From: Leifsonia sp. fls2-241-R2A-40a
Lineage (GTDB): Bacteria; Actinomycetota; Actinomycetes; Actinomycetales; Microbacteriaceae
DNA: 64,000 bases
Assembly (NCBI RefSeq): GCF_030209575.1
Contig: NZ_JARVRS010000001.1
Location: 3,100,001-3,164,000 of the forward strand
Direction: 5' to 3'
The notes below the pieces were generated by a model that saw only the letters and a program-made list of their open reading frames with translations, did not search any database and had not been told where the DNA came from. A program made the translations under genes and the position numbers. Shown one piece after another: positions 1 through 10,815 of the stretch; position 1 is the stretch's first letter; every line of letters begins with the position of its first letter.

Positions 1-743
1 GGGCTCGTGCCGGCGATCGCCGCACCGAGCACCAGGCCCGGGTTCGTGTCGTTGTCGACCGCGAGCTCGATCTGCGTGGCGTCGGCCTCGTCGAGCAGCT
101 CGGAGATGTCGACGCCGGCGAGGCCCGAGGGGACCAGGCCGAACGCGGTCAGCGCCGAGTAGCGGCCGCCGACGTTGGGGTCGGCGTTGAAGACGCGGTA
201 GCCGGCCTCGCGGGCCGACTGGTCGAGCGGCGAACCGGGGTCGGTGACGACGACGGTCCGCTCGCGCGGGTCGATGCCCGCATCCCGGAACCACTTCTCG
301 TACACGCGACGCTGGCTGTCGGTCTCGAGCGTCGAGCCCGACTTCGACGAGATGACCACCGCGGTGGCCTCCAGCCGGTCGCGCAGCGCCGCGAGCACCT
401 GGCCCGGGTCGGTCGAGTCGAGCACCGTCAGCTCGGCCTCGGCCGTGCGGGTGATGACCTCCGGCGCGAGCGACGAGCCGCCCATGCCGCCCAGGACGAT
501 GTGGTTGATGCCCTTGGCGTGGAGCTCCTCGCGCAGGGCGACGATCTCGGGAACCAGGGGGCGCGAGATCGCGACGGCCTCGGTCCAGCCGAGGCGCTTG
601 CTCGCCTCGGCCTCCGCTTCCGGGCCCCAGAGGGCGGGATCCTGCGCCGCGATGCCCGACGCCACCTTGTCGGCGACGAGCTGCGGGACGACGGTGCGGA
701 CGGCCTCGGCCGCCGGCCCCGTGACGTGGATGCGGAACGTCAC
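1..743 (-). CDS. pgi: Glucose-6-phosphate isomerase (N-terminal part, runs off window)
   Basis: Interconverts glucose-6-phosphate and fructose-6-phosphate in the cytoplasm. Only about the first 247 residues are in the window; the C-terminal half lies beyond position 1. The start is GTG at 743, overlapping the tal stop as GTGA, so translation is probably coupled. The translation begins [20 protein letters not shown] and contains the sugar-isomerase (SIS) phosphate loop [12 protein letters not shown], then the SSKSGST motif typical of PGI. It is third in the tkt-tal-pgi operon, so fructose-6-phosphate made by TKT and TAL is passed back to glucose-6-phosphate. The assignment is firm; the rest of the gene is unseen. 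Confidence 0.93.
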   Translation of the reverse strand, partial: MTFRIHVTGPAAEAVRTVVPQLVADKVASGIAAQDPALWGPEAEAEASKRLGWTEAVAISRPLVPEIVALREELHAKGINHIVLGGMGGSSLAPEVITRTAEAELTVLDSTDPGQVLAALRDRLEATAVVISSKSGSTLETDSQRRVYEKWFRDAGIDPRERTVVVTDPGSPLDQSAREAGYRVFNADPNVGGRYSALTAFGLVPSGLAGVDISELLDEADATQIELAVDNDTNPGLVLGAAIAGTS

Positions 744-1870
744 TTGGCGGCTCCCTCGAGCGCGTTCTTCACGGTCTCGACGAGCTCGCCCCAAGACACG
801 TTGAACTTCTCGACGCCCTCGCGCTCGAGCGTCTCGGTGACGTCGTCGAAGGAGATGCCGAGGTCGGCAAGCTTGTTCAGCACGTCGTTCGACTCGGCGT
901 ACGTCTTGGTGACGGTGTCGCCCGTGATGTTGCCGTGGTCGAAGGTCGCGTCGAGCGTCTTCTCCGGCATCGTGTTGACGGTGTTCGGGGCGACGAGCTG
1001 CTCGACGTACAGGGTGTCGGGGAGGCTCGGGTCCTTGACGCCGGTGGAGGCCCACAGCGGACGCTGCTCGTTCGCACCGGCCGCGACGAGCGCCTTGGCG
1101 CGCTCGGTGGCGAACTGCTGCTCGTACACCTCGTAGGCGAGACGGGCGTTGGCGATGCCGGCCTTGCTCTTCAGCGACTCGGCCTCGTCGGTGCCGATCG
1201 CGCTGAGGCGCTTGTCCACCTCGGTGTCGACGCGGGAGACGAAGAACGAGGCGACCGAGTGGATGCCCGAGAGGTCGATGCCCGCCGCCTTGGCCTTCTC
1301 GAGGCCGCTGAGGTAGGCGTCGATGACCTGGCGGTAGCGCTCCAGGCTGAAGATCAGGGTCACGTTGACGCTGATGCCGGCGCCGATCGTCTCGGTGATG
1401 GCCTCGAGGCCCTCGACCGTGGCGGGGATCTTGATCATCACGTTCGGCTTCTGGATCTTGGCCGACAGCTTCTGGGCGGCCTCGATCGTGGCCTGGGTGT
1501 CGCGGGCCAGGCCCGGGGCGACCTCGATGGAGACGCGGCCGTCGACGCCGTTCGTGCGCTCGAAGGTCTCGTGGAAGATGTCGCTCGCGTTGGCGACGTC
1601 GTCGGTGGTGATCTCGAAGATCGCGTCGTCGACGGAGACGCCGGCGGCGGCGAGCTGGCGGACCTGCTCGTCATACGCCTCGCCCTTGGAGAGCGCGGCG
1701 GCGAAGATCGTCGGGTTTGTGGTCACGCCGACGACGTTCTTCTCGGCGATGAGCTTCTGCAGGCTCCCGGAGTTGATGCGCTCACGCGAGAGGTCGTCCA
1801 GCCAGATGCTGACGCCCGCAGCCGACAGGGCGGCGGTGGGGGTCTCGGTGGTGGAGGTGGTGTCGGTCAT
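740..1870 (-). CDS. tal: Transaldolase
   Basis: Transfers a dihydroxyacetone unit between sedoheptulose-7-phosphate and glyceraldehyde-3-phosphate in the non-oxidative pentose phosphate pathway. The 376-aa product is the long actinobacterial type. It shows the N-terminal motif GVTTNPTIF near residue 50 and MIKIPAT near residue 150, whose lysine forms the Schiff base with substrate. The start is ATG at 1870. It lies 28 nt downstream of tkt and overlaps pgi by 4 nt, so the three are likely one transcript. Confidence 0.97.
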   Translation of the reverse strand: MTDTTSTTETPTAALSAAGVSIWLDDLSRERINSGSLQKLIAEKNVVGVTTNPTIFAAALSKGEAYDEQVRQLAAAGVSVDDAIFEITTDDVANASDIFHETFERTNGVDGRVSIEVAPGLARDTQATIEAAQKLSAKIQKPNVMIKIPATVEGLEAITETIGAGISVNVTLIFSLERYRQVIDAYLSGLEKAKAAGIDLSGIHSVASFFVSRVDTEVDKRLSAIGTDEAESLKSKAGIANARLAYEVYEQQFATERAKALVAAGANEQRPLWASTGVKDPSLPDTLYVEQLVAPNTVNTMPEKTLDATFDHGNITGDTVTKTYAESNDVLNKLADLGISFDDVTETLEREGVEKFNVSWGELVETVKNALEGAAK

Positions 1871-1898
1871 TTTCTCTTATCTCCTCTTGTGCCCGCGC

Positions 1899-3989
1899 TC
1901 AAAGCGACGCGAGCGATTCCTTCGCGGCGGACACGGCGTGCTCGGTGGTCATGCCGAACTCGCGGAACAGGGTCTTGTAGTCGGCCGATGCACCGAAGTG
2001 CTCGATCGACACGCTGCGGCCGTGGTCGCCGACGATCTTGTCCCAGGCGAGCGCCAGGCCGGCCTCGATGGAGACGCGGGCCTTGATCTCGGCGGGAAGT
2101 ACATTCTCGCGGTACTCGGCGGGCTGCTCGGCGAACCACTCCAGGCTCGGAGCGGAGACGACGCGGGCGTTGATGCCCTCGCCGCGCAGCTCCTCGCGGG
2201 CCTCGAGGGCGATCTGCACCTCGGAGCCGGTGGCGATGAAGATCACGTCCGGCGTGCCGCCCGGCGCCTCGGCCAGGATGTACGCGCCCTTCGCGACGTT
2301 CTCGGCCGACGCGAGGGTGTCGCCCTCGGCGTCTCCCTCTCCGCGCTCGAACACCGGGATGTTCTGACGGGTCAGCGCGATGCCGGCCGGGCCGTTACGA
2401 CGCTCGAGGATCGTCTTCCAGGCCCACGCGACCTCATTGGCGTCACCCGGGCGGACGACGGTGAAGTTCGGGATGGCGCGGAGCGTCGAGAGCTGCTCGA
2501 TCGGCTGGTGCGTCGGGCCGTCCTCGCCGAGGGCGACGGAGTCGTGCGTCCAGACGAAGATCGACGGGATGTTCATCAGCGCCGACAGGCGGAGGGACGG
2601 CCGCTGGTAGTCGCTGAAGATCAGGAACGTGCCGCCGAACGGGCGGGTCGGGCCGTGCAGCACGATGCCGTTGATGATCGCGGCCATCGCGTGCTCGCGG
2701 ATGCCGAAGTGCAGCACGCGGCCGTACGGGTTACCGGTCCACTCGTGCGTCGACCGCTCGGTCGGCACGAAGGACGGAGCGCCCTCGATGGTGGTGTTGT
2801 TGGACTCGGCGAGGTCGGCGGAGCCGCCCCACAGCTCGGGCATGACCTGGGCGATCGCGTTGATCACCTTGCCGCTCGCGGCGCGGGTGGAGACGTCCTT
2901 GCCCGGCTCGAAGACCGGCAGGGCGCTCTCGAGGTCGGGTGCCTCGCCGCTGAGCAGGCGGTCGAGCAGCTGCTTGCGCTCGGGGTTCGCCTCGGCCCAG
3001 GCGTCGAAGCCCTTCTGCCACTCGGCGCGCTCCTCGGCGCCGCGCTCGACGGCCTTGCGCGTGTGCTCGATGACCTCGTCGGCGACCTCGAAGGTCTGCT
3101 CGGGGTCGAAGCCGAGCACCTGCTTGACGGCACGCAGCTCGTCGGCGCCGAGCGCCGATCCGTGGATCTTTCCGGTGTTCTGCTTCTTGGGCGCGGGCCA
3201 GCCGATGATCGTCTTGAGGATGATGAGCGACGGCTTGTCGGTCACCTCCTGCGCGTTGACGATCGCCTGGTGCAGCTCCTGCACGTCCTCTTCGTAGACG
3301 CCGGTCTTCTTCCAGTCGACGACCTGGACGTGCCAGTGGTACGCCTCGTAGCGCGCCTTGACGTCCTCGGTGAAGGCGATGTCGGTGTCGTCCTCGATCG
3401 AGATCTGGTTGCTGTCGTAGATCGCGATCAGGTTGCCGAGCTCCTGGTGGCCGGCGAGCGACGACGCCTCGGAGCTGACGCCCTCCTCCAGGTCGCCGTC
3501 GGAGGCGATCACGTAGACGTGGTGGTCGAACGGGCTCTGGCCGGGAGCAGCGTCCGGGTCGAAGAGGCCGCGCTCGAAACGCTGGGCATAAGCGAAACCG
3601 ACGGCGGAGGAGATGCCCTGACCGAGAGGTCCGGTGGTGATCTCCACGCCGTCGGTGTGTCCGTACTCCGGGTGGCCGGGGGTGAGGGAGCCCCAGGTGC
3701 GGAGCGCCTTGAGGTCGTCGAGCTCGAGACCGTAGCCGCCCAGATACAGCTGGATGTACTGCGTCAGCGACGAGTGGCCGGCCGACAGGATGAACCGGTC
3801 GCGACCGAGCCAGTGCTGGTCGTGCGGATCGCGGCGCATCACCTTCTGGAAGAGCAGGTAAGCGGCAGGGGCGAGGCTCATGGCGGTGCCGGGATGACCG
3901 TTGCCCACCTTCTCCACCGCATCGGCTGCGAGAACGCGAGCCGTGTCTACTGCCTTGTTGTCAATGGGATCCCACTGCAGTGCTGCCAC
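1899..3989 (-). CDS. tkt: Transketolase
   Basis: Thiamine-diphosphate enzyme moving two-carbon ketol units between pentose phosphate pathway sugars. I place the start at GTG 3989, giving a 696-aa protein beginning VAALQWDPIDNKAVDTARVL, which fits the family length. A longer reading frame to 4133 has no transketolase-like sequence before this point. An AAGGG ribosome site lies about 11 nt upstream. Motifs seen: NGHPGTAMSLAP near residue 30, the ThDP motif SDGDLEEG with a following YDSNQISIE, and FGIREHAM with the catalytic glutamate. First gene of tkt-tal-pgi, divergent from ctaB. Confidence 0.97.
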   Translation of the reverse strand: MAALQWDPIDNKAVDTARVLAADAVEKVGNGHPGTAMSLAPAAYLLFQKVMRRDPHDQHWLGRDRFILSAGHSSLTQYIQLYLGGYGLELDDLKALRTWGSLTPGHPEYGHTDGVEITTGPLGQGISSAVGFAYAQRFERGLFDPDAAPGQSPFDHHVYVIASDGDLEEGVSSEASSLAGHQELGNLIAIYDSNQISIEDDTDIAFTEDVKARYEAYHWHVQVVDWKKTGVYEEDVQELHQAIVNAQEVTDKPSLIILKTIIGWPAPKKQNTGKIHGSALGADELRAVKQVLGFDPEQTFEVADEVIEHTRKAVERGAEERAEWQKGFDAWAEANPERKQLLDRLLSGEAPDLESALPVFEPGKDVSTRAASGKVINAIAQVMPELWGGSADLAESNNTTIEGAPSFVPTERSTHEWTGNPYGRVLHFGIREHAMAAIINGIVLHGPTRPFGGTFLIFSDYQRPSLRLSALMNIPSIFVWTHDSVALGEDGPTHQPIEQLSTLRAIPNFTVVRPGDANEVAWAWKTILERRNGPAGIALTRQNIPVFERGEGDAEGDTLASAENVAKGAYILAEAPGGTPDVIFIATGSEVQIALEAREELRGEGINARVVSAPSLEWFAEQPAEYRENVLPAEIKARVSIEAGLALAWDKIVGDHGRSVSIEHFGASADYKTLFREFGMTTEHAVSAAKESLASL

Positions 3990-4115
3990 GTGAAAACTGA
4001 CCCTTCGTAGAAATAGGTGAGGGTCGTCGTGGAACCCGCACCGGTTGAGGTAGTGCGCGCCGTGGACGTCATCGGCGCCGGGCCCCGACAGGGCTTCGGC
4101 TGGCGAGCACTCCCA

Positions 4116-4121
4116 AGTATA
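4116..4121 (-). promoter_or_regulatory. Putative -10 element for tkt
   Basis: On the minus strand this reads TATACT, a close match to the TATAAT consensus, about 127 nt upstream of the tkt GTG. I do not see a clear -35. The 272-bp tkt/ctaB intergenic region holds divergent promoters and no gene that I can support. Confidence 0.4.
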
Positions 4122-4211
4122 GGTAACACGCACGAAACGTGGGGTGTTCCCCCAGACGGTTGTGCCAGAGGCGTACAGCGGGTAGCCGCCCGGCCGCGCC
4201 TCTACGTGTCG

Positions 4212-4217
4212 TAGACT
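4212..4217 (+). promoter_or_regulatory. Putative -10 element for ctaB
   Basis: TAGACT, the form of -10 hexamer that recurs before many genes of this window. It lies about 45 nt upstream of the ctaB start, leaving a short leader that carries the AGGAG ribosome site. Confidence 0.4.
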
Positions 4218-4261
4218 TGCCCGGGGTCACGAACCCATCCGCCGACATCACACGAGGAGCA

Positions 4262-5182
4262 ATGGACGTCGCTGTAGAGAGCCGTGTCGAACCGGGCCGC
4301 ATCGGCGTCGCTCGCAAGGTGAAGGCGTATTTCGCACTCACCAAGCCGCGCGTGGTCGAGCTGCTGCTGGTCACCACGGTCCCGACGATGATCCTCGCGG
4401 CGAACGGCATCCCGAACCTCTGGCTGGTGTTCGCCACCGTCATCGGCGGCTACATGAGCGCGGGTTCCGCCGGCGCGTTCAACTGCTACATCGACCGCGA
4501 CATCGACCGGGTCATGCGACGGACGAAGAACCGTCCCCTGGTGACCGGGGAGCTCTCCGACCGCGAGGCGCTCGTGTTCGCCTGGGCGCTCGGGATCGCG
4601 TCCGTCCTGGTGCTCGGCTTCTTCACGAACTGGCTCGCGGCGGCCCTCTCGGTCGCGGCCATCCTGCTCTACGTCGTCTTCTACACGCTGATCCTCAAGC
4701 GCCGGACCCCGCAGAACATCGTCTGGGGCGGCGTCGCCGGCTGCATGCCCGTGCTCATCGGCTGGGCGGCGGTCACCGGGTCGCTCGCCTGGGCGCCGTT
4801 CATCCTGTTCGGGATCATCTTCCTCTGGACGCCGCCGCACTACTGGCCGCTGTCGATGAAATACCGCTCCGACTACCAGGAGGCGGGTGTCCCGATGCTG
4901 GCGGTCGTTCGCGGCCGCGCGGTCGTCGGCCTGCAGGTGATCCTGTACGCGTGGGCCATGGTCGCCTGCTCGCTGCTGCTCATCCCGGTCGGGCACATGG
5001 GGCTGCTCTACACGGCGGTCTCGCTCGTCGCCGGCGGTTGGTTCATCTACGAATCGCACCGTCTGTACAACCTGGCGATCCGTCACGAGTCGGTGTCCCC
5101 GATGCGCGTCTTCCACGGCTCGATCGCGTACCTGACGCTGATCTTCCTCGCCGTGGCGATCGACCCGCTGCTCCCGTTCTGA
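4262..5182 (+). CDS. ctaB: Protoheme IX farnesyltransferase (heme O synthase)
   Basis: Membrane UbiA-family prenyltransferase that farnesylates heme b to heme O, the first step toward heme A for aa3-type cytochrome oxidase. The start ATG 4262 has AGGAG at a normal distance; the 306-aa product starts [20 protein letters not shown]. The prenyl-diphosphate motif [12 protein letters not shown] is near residue 80 and a second aspartate motif ([10 protein letters not shown]) near residue 205. About eight hydrophobic segments are visible. ctaA lies 0.6 kb downstream in convergent orientation, and SURF1 at 13 kb serves the same oxidase. Confidence 0.96.
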   Translation: MDVAVESRVEPGRIGVARKVKAYFALTKPRVVELLLVTTVPTMILAANGIPNLWLVFATVIGGYMSAGSAGAFNCYIDRDIDRVMRRTKNRPLVTGELSDREALVFAWALGIASVLVLGFFTNWLAAALSVAAILLYVVFYTLILKRRTPQNIVWGGVAGCMPVLIGWAAVTGSLAWAPFILFGIIFLWTPPHYWPLSMKYRSDYQEAGVPMLAVVRGRAVVGLQVILYAWAMVACSLLLIPVGHMGLLYTAVSLVAGGWFIYESHRLYNLAIRHESVSPMRVFHGSIAYLTLIFLAVAIDPLLPF

Positions 5183-5234
5183 TCCCAGAGCGATCCGTGT
5201 GCCGCGGAACCCCGCGCACCTCTACGATGTGGCC

Positions 5235-5795
5235 ATGACAGCGCAGTTGCTGACAGCCCGGCTCACCACGGAGCGCCTGGTGCTCGACGCTCCCACGGAC
5301 GCGGACATCCCCGACGTCGCGCAAGCGTGCCAGGACGCCGAGACCCAGCGCTGGGTGCCCCTCCCGTCTCCCTACACCCGCGAGAGCGCGGAGTTCTTCG
5401 TGCGCAGCTACTGCCCGCACGGGATCGCCAGCCGGCGGTACACGGTGTGGGCGCTCCATCGCGTGGAGGGCGGGCGGATGCTCGGCGCACTGGAGGTGCG
5501 GCGCGACGAGCGCGCCGGGTCGGCCTCGCTCGGCTGCTGGTCCGGGCCCTGGGCGCGCGGCCACGGGTACATGCGCGAGGCGCTGGCCGCCGTGACGCAG
5601 CACGCGCTGGACAGCGATGGGCTCGGGTTCGAGCAGCTCAACTGGGAGTACGTCCCGGGCAACGACGCCAGCAGGCGGCTGGCGGAGGCGGTGGGGTTCG
5701 ACTTCGCGGCTGGGGCGCGCACCACCGTCACCCTGCACGGTCAGACCCGCGAGGCGCGGGTCGGGACGCTACGCCGCGACGACGTGCGCGGCTGA
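5235..5795 (+). CDS. GNAT-family N-acetyltransferase
   Basis: 186-aa GNAT acyltransferase of the RimJ/RimL-like subgroup; the acceptor is unknown. It begins MTAQLLTARLTTERLVLDAP, the usual TxRLxLR-type start of this group, and the acetyl-CoA loop is likely around GCWSGPWARGHGYMREAL (residues ~98-115). ATG 5235 is preceded by TACGAT (5223-5228) with 6 nt between, so the mRNA may be leaderless. Its 3' end overlaps the convergent ctaA by 27 bp. Confidence 0.85.
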   Translation: MTAQLLTARLTTERLVLDAPTDADIPDVAQACQDAETQRWVPLPSPYTRESAEFFVRSYCPHGIASRRYTVWALHRVEGGRMLGALEVRRDERAGSASLGCWSGPWARGHGYMREALAAVTQHALDSDGLGFEQLNWEYVPGNDASRRLAEAVGFDFAAGARTTVTLHGQTREARVGTLRRDDVRG

Positions 5796-6710
5796 GTCGG
5801 CGTCGGCGTCGATCGCCGACACGGGCGACGTCAGCGACAGGATCACCGCGGTCATCGCCGCGGCGAGCAGCGCCGCCAGGGTCATGTGGATGCCGACCAG
5901 GATGCCGGGGAGACCCGTGTTCGCCTGGATGAGGCCCACCGCGATCTGCGCCACCTCGACGGCGAGCAGGTACTGGGTGAACCGACGGACCGCCGGCCCG
6001 CCGTACCGGAAGGAGCCGATCACGAGCAGGAGCGTCAGCCCGAACGTGACGTAGGCCGGGATGGCGTGGACGTGCTGCAGGATGCCCGGGTCGAACCCGC
6101 TTCGCGGCGTCTTCGCGTCGCCCGCGTGCGGGCCGGAGCCGGTCGTGACGATCCCGACGAGGATCGTGACCGCGACGAAGACGGCCGTGATCCATGCCGC
6201 TGCGGCGTACCACCGCGGAACGGCGCGCATGCGCGGTCCGGGAACGGCGTACACGCGGACGAGGAAGGCGGCGGTGAGCACCACCAGCACGATGGAGGTG
6301 ACGAAGTGCATCCCGACGACCCACCAGGTGAGGCCGGTCAGCACGGTGATCCCGCCCAGGATCGCCTGGAACGGGACGCCGAGGCCGGCGATGAGGGTGA
6401 GCAGGAACAGGTCGCGCCGCGTGCGGTAGAGCTTCACCACGGCGAGGAAGGCGACGATCGCGACGACGGCGAGCACGCCGCCCAGCAGCCGGTTGCCGAA
6501 CTCGATGACGCCGTGGATGCCCATCTCGGGCGTGTTGACGAGGGAGTCGGCCGTGCACTTGGGCCAGGTCGGGCAGCCGAGCCCGCTGGAGGTGAGACGC
6601 ACCGCGCCTCCGGTCGCGACGAGCAGGATCTGCGCTGCGAGGTAGATCCAGGCGACGACCCGGGTGCGCGCATCCACACGGTCGGGGAGCCAGTCGATAA
6701 AGCGCTTCAT
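5769..6710 (-). CDS. ctaA: Heme A synthase
   Basis: Membrane protein oxidising the methyl group of heme O to give heme A. The start ATG 6710 gives 313 aa, starting MKRFIDWLPDRVDARTRVVA; an AGGAG lies about 15 nt upstream, which is long. Conserved early motifs are present: GGAVRLTSSGLGCPTWP with a cysteine pair region (GLGCPTWPKC) and EFGNRLLGG with a conserved glutamate. About eight transmembrane segments are visible. The last nine codons overlap the end of the GNAT gene on the other strand. Works with CtaB. Confidence 0.95.
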   Translation of the reverse strand: MKRFIDWLPDRVDARTRVVAWIYLAAQILLVATGGAVRLTSSGLGCPTWPKCTADSLVNTPEMGIHGVIEFGNRLLGGVLAVVAIVAFLAVVKLYRTRRDLFLLTLIAGLGVPFQAILGGITVLTGLTWWVVGMHFVTSIVLVVLTAAFLVRVYAVPGPRMRAVPRWYAAAAWITAVFVAVTILVGIVTTGSGPHAGDAKTPRSGFDPGILQHVHAIPAYVTFGLTLLLVIGSFRYGGPAVRRFTQYLLAVEVAQIAVGLIQANTGLPGILVGIHMTLAALLAAAMTAVILSLTSPVSAIDADADSAAHVVAA

Positions 6711-7029
6711 GGGTCTGTGTTGCTCCTGGTCGGATGCGGATACTCGGGCAATGCGCAGGCGCGCCTCTACTAATACCGCGCCGCACCTGTAGAATTGGTG
6801 GGTTCGAGGAACGCGCCCATGGTGCGCGTGCGCGCGGTCGGATTCTCCGTCCGTGGCCGGGGCATCGTGGCCCGTCTCCCTGGACAGTTTAGGTACGCAT
6901 GTGTTGGTACGCAGCCACCGCCACCCGCACAATCACGACCCTCTGAACGCCACCGGCCTCGTGCCGTGTGTTCCGAGGGGAATGAGCCGGACTGATATCC
7001 GGTTACGAGTGGAAGGAAACGAGGTAGAT
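6711..7029. other. Intergenic region between divergent ctaA and sufB
   Basis: 319 bp without a gene that I can support. It holds a good -10 (TAGAAT, 6790-6795, plus strand), which would give sufB a leader of about 230 nt. A short open frame at 6795-6995 has poor composition and no recognisable domain. No SufR-type regulator gene is here, although in several actinobacteria sufR precedes sufB. Confidence 0.5.
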
Positions 7030-8448
7030 ATGTCAGACATCCTGATCGATCGGCCTGAGCTCGCCTCATTGGGGCAGTACGAGTTCGGCTGGGCGGATTC
7101 CGACGCTGCGGGCGCTTCCGCACGTCGTGGTCTCTCACCCCAGGTGGTGAAAGACATCTCCGCACTGAAGAACGAGCCCGAGTGGATGCTGCAGCGCCGC
7201 CTCAAGGCCCTGCAGTTGTTCGAGCGCAAGCCGATGCCGACCTGGGGCGCCGATCTGTCGGAGATCGATTTCGACAACATCAAGTACTTCGTCCGCTCCA
7301 CTGAGAAGCAGGCGCAGAGCTGGGAAGACCTCCCCGAGGACATCCGCAACACGTACGAGAAGCTGGGCATCCCGGAGGCGGAGCGTCAGCGTCTCGTCGC
7401 CGGCGTCGCCGCGCAGTACGAGTCGGAGGTCGTCTACCACCAGATCCGCGAGGACCTGGAGCAGCAGGGCGTGATCTTCCTCGACACCGACACCGCGCTG
7501 CGCGAGCACCCCGAGATCTTCGAAGAGTACTTCGGCACCGTCATCCCCTCCGGCGACAACAAGTTCGCGGCGCTCAACACCGCGGTGTGGTCCGGCGGCT
7601 CGTTCGTCTACGTGCCGAAGGGCGTTCACGTCGAGATCCCGCTGCAGGCCTACTTCCGGATCAACACCGAGAACATGGGCCAGTTCGAGCGGACGCTGAT
7701 CATCGCCGACGAGGGCAGCTACGTCCACTACATCGAGGGCTGCACGGCTCCGATCTACAAGTCCGACTCGCTGCACTCCGCGGTCGTCGAGATCATCGTG
7801 AAGAAGAACGCCCGCGTTCGCTACACGACCATCCAGAACTGGTCGAACAACGTCTACAACCTGGTCACCAAGCGGGCGACCGCGGCCGAGGGCGCGACCA
7901 TGGAGTGGATCGACGGCAACATCGGCTCCAAGGTGACGATGAAGTACCCGTCGATCTACCTGATGGGGGAGCACGCCAAGGGCGAGACCCTGTCCGTCGC
8001 CTTCGCCGGTCCCGGTCAGCACCAGGACGCCGGCGCCAAGATGATCCACATGGCTCCGTACACGCAGTCGTCGATCGTCTCCAAGTCGATCGCCCGCGGC
8101 GGCGGCCGGGCCGGCTACCGCGGCGAGGTCCGCGTGGATGCTGCTGCGCACCACTCCGCCAACACCGTGCGGTGCGACGCGCTGCTGGTCGACACGATCT
8201 CGCGGTCGGACACCTATCCGGCCATCGACATCCGCGTCGACGATGTCCAGCTCGGCCACGAGGCGACCGTCTCGCGGGTGAGCGAGGAGCAGCTGTTCTA
8301 TCTGATGTCCCGTGGGCTCCCGGAGGACGAGGCCATGGCTATGATCGTCCGCGGCTTCATCGAGCCGATCGCCCGCGAGCTGCCCATGGAATACGCACTC
8401 GAACTCAACAAGCTCATCGAGATGGGCATGGAAGGCTCTGTCGGATGA
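7030..8448 (+). CDS. sufB: Fe-S cluster assembly protein SufB
   Basis: Core scaffold subunit of the SUF Fe-S assembly complex SufBC2D. The start ATG 7030 has GAGG at about 6 nt and gives 472 aa, starting [20 protein letters not shown]. SufB hallmarks include [20 protein letters not shown] near residue 50 and the conserved C-terminal beta-helix and helical region ([20 protein letters not shown]). No intein interrupts it, unlike mycobacterial SufB. It overlaps sufD as ATGA, and the operon continues through sufC. Confidence 0.97.
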   Translation: MSDILIDRPELASLGQYEFGWADSDAAGASARRGLSPQVVKDISALKNEPEWMLQRRLKALQLFERKPMPTWGADLSEIDFDNIKYFVRSTEKQAQSWEDLPEDIRNTYEKLGIPEAERQRLVAGVAAQYESEVVYHQIREDLEQQGVIFLDTDTALREHPEIFEEYFGTVIPSGDNKFAALNTAVWSGGSFVYVPKGVHVEIPLQAYFRINTENMGQFERTLIIADEGSYVHYIEGCTAPIYKSDSLHSAVVEIIVKKNARVRYTTIQNWSNNVYNLVTKRATAAEGATMEWIDGNIGSKVTMKYPSIYLMGEHAKGETLSVAFAGPGQHQDAGAKMIHMAPYTQSSIVSKSIARGGGRAGYRGEVRVDAAAHHSANTVRCDALLVDTISRSDTYPAIDIRVDDVQLGHEATVSRVSEEQLFYLMSRGLPEDEAMAMIVRGFIEPIARELPMEYALELNKLIEMGMEGSVG

Positions 8449-9650
8449 CGCAGATCGAGACGACGACGACCGACCCGGCCGCCCCCGCCCCGAAGCACCT
8501 CCGCGCGCCCGTCCCCGTCCAGAGCCGTGCCGAGCGGTTCACCTCAACGGAGGTCTCCGACTTCCCGGCGGTGACCGGCCGCGAGGTGATGTGGAAGTAC
8601 ACCCCCGTCGCACGCATCGAGGAGCTCATCAGCGGTGAGCTCGACGGCGCGCCGTACGTGTACGACGTGACGACGGCTCCCGGCGTGACCACGGCGTGGG
8701 TCGGCCGCGAGGACGCCCGCATCGGCGTCGCCGGCACGCCGGAGGACCGCGCCTCCGCCAACGCGTGGACCGCGTTCGAGCAGGCGCTGGTCGTCAGCAT
8801 CGCTGCCGACCTGAGCGGGGACCACCGCGAGGTGACCCTCACCCGCTCCGCCCTCGGTGGCGCGGCGCGAGCGGCGCACACCGTGGTCGAGGTGGCCCCG
8901 GGGGCCGCCGCGACGCTCATCCTGCAGAACCTCGGCTCGGCGCACCTGGCCGAGAACGTCGAGTTCCTCCTCGGTGCCGACTCCGACCTCACGGTGGTCT
9001 CGCTCCAGGAGTGGGATGACGACGCCCTCCATGTCGCCGCCCACTTCGCCGAGCTCGGCGACGGGGCGCGCATCAAGCACGTCGCCGTCACCCTCGGCGG
9101 CGGGGTCGTGCGGCTGAACCCGTCCGCCCACCTCGCCGGTGCGCGCTCGGACGCCGAACTGCTCGGAGCCTACTTCGCCGACGCGTCGCAGCACCTCGAG
9201 CAGCAGGTCTACGTGCACCACGACGGCCCGGAGACCCGCAGCCGGGTGACCTACAAGGGCGCGTTGCAGGGGCAGGGCGCTCGGACGGTCTGGATCGGCG
9301 ACGTGCTGATCGGCCCGAAGGCCGTCGCAACCGACACCTACGAGCAGAACCGCAACCTCGTGCTCACCGACGGCGCCCGCGCCGACTCGGTGCCGAACCT
9401 CGAGATCGAGACCGGCGACATCGTCGGCGCCGGCCACGCCAGCGCGACCGGCCGGTTCGACGACGAGCAGCTCTTCTACCTGCAGTCGCGCGGCATCCCG
9501 GAGGAGGAGGCGCGCCGCCTGGTCGTGCGCGGATTCCTCGCCGAGATCGTGCAGCAGATCGGTTCGCCGGCGCTGCAGGAGCGCCTGCAGGCGAAGATCG
9601 AGGACGAGCTCCAGTCGTCGACGGTCACGGCCGCCGGGGCTGAGCACTGA
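8445..9650 (+). CDS. sufD: Fe-S cluster assembly protein SufD
   Basis: SufB paralogue forming the SufBD heterodimer that binds SufC. 401 aa from ATG 8445, which overlaps the sufB stop by 4 nt (ATGA). The C-terminal half carries the SUF signature: [20 protein letters not shown], then [20 protein letters not shown] and [19 protein letters not shown]. Its stop overlaps the next start (TGATGG), so translation of the operon looks tightly coupled. Confidence 0.95.
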   Translation: MTQIETTTTDPAAPAPKHLRAPVPVQSRAERFTSTEVSDFPAVTGREVMWKYTPVARIEELISGELDGAPYVYDVTTAPGVTTAWVGREDARIGVAGTPEDRASANAWTAFEQALVVSIAADLSGDHREVTLTRSALGGAARAAHTVVEVAPGAAATLILQNLGSAHLAENVEFLLGADSDLTVVSLQEWDDDALHVAAHFAELGDGARIKHVAVTLGGGVVRLNPSAHLAGARSDAELLGAYFADASQHLEQQVYVHHDGPETRSRVTYKGALQGQGARTVWIGDVLIGPKAVATDTYEQNRNLVLTDGARADSVPNLEIETGDIVGAGHASATGRFDDEQLFYLQSRGIPEEEARRLVVRGFLAEIVQQIGSPALQERLQAKIEDELQSSTVTAAGAEH

Positions 9651-9979
9651 TGGCGGCGCAGCGCGTCGCAGGGGTCGCGGAGCTGGTGGAGAACCAGGCC
9701 ACGCGTGTCGTGGTCGAGGGCGTCCCGATCGCGGTCGTCAAAGACTCCGCCGGCAGCATCCACGCCATCGGCGACACCTGCACGCACGGCGAGATCTCGC
9801 TGTCCGAAGGCTTCGTCGAGGACGAGACGCTCGAGTGCTGGGCGCACGGCTCCCAGTTCTCGCTCGTCACCGGCAAGCCCCTCAACCTCCCGGCCTACGA
9901 GCCGGTCCCCGTCTACAGCGTCGAGATCATCGACGGAGACGTCTACATCGACCCCAGCGTTCTGAAAGAGACCAAGTAA
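9650..9979 (+). CDS. Rieske [2Fe-2S] ferredoxin-like protein in suf operon
   Basis: 109-aa soluble Rieske ferredoxin of the non-heme dioxygenase ferredoxin type. The cluster ligands are clear: C44-T-H46 and C63-W-A-H66. There is no signal peptide or membrane segment. The ATG at 9650 shares a base with the sufD stop, and sufC begins 2 nt after its stop, so it is an integral member of the suf operon. A role in electron supply to, or as an acceptor of, the SUF machine is inference from position only. Confidence 0.9.
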   Translation: MAAQRVAGVAELVENQATRVVVEGVPIAVVKDSAGSIHAIGDTCTHGEISLSEGFVEDETLECWAHGSQFSLVTGKPLNLPAYEPVPVYSVEIIDGDVYIDPSVLKETK

Positions 9980-9981
9980 CC

Positions 9982-10776
<795 letters not shown>

Positions 10777-10815
10777 GCCCGGCCGCTCCACACCGCAGAG
10801 AGGTAGAATCCGATC

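Noticed and set aside
1365-4010. 881-codon open frame antisense to tal and tkt
   Set aside because: Shadow of high-GC coding sequence: repetitive Arg/Gly/Asp/Leu composition, no domain, while the minus strand encodes clear transketolase and transaldolase.
3990-4133. N-terminal extension of transketolase
   Set aside because: The extra 48 residues match no transketolase and would include the putative tkt promoter; GTG 3989 has a ribosome site.
6795-6995. 66-codon frame in the sufB leader
   Set aside because: No ribosome site, Arg/Pro-rich and no family resemblance; probably untranslated leader.
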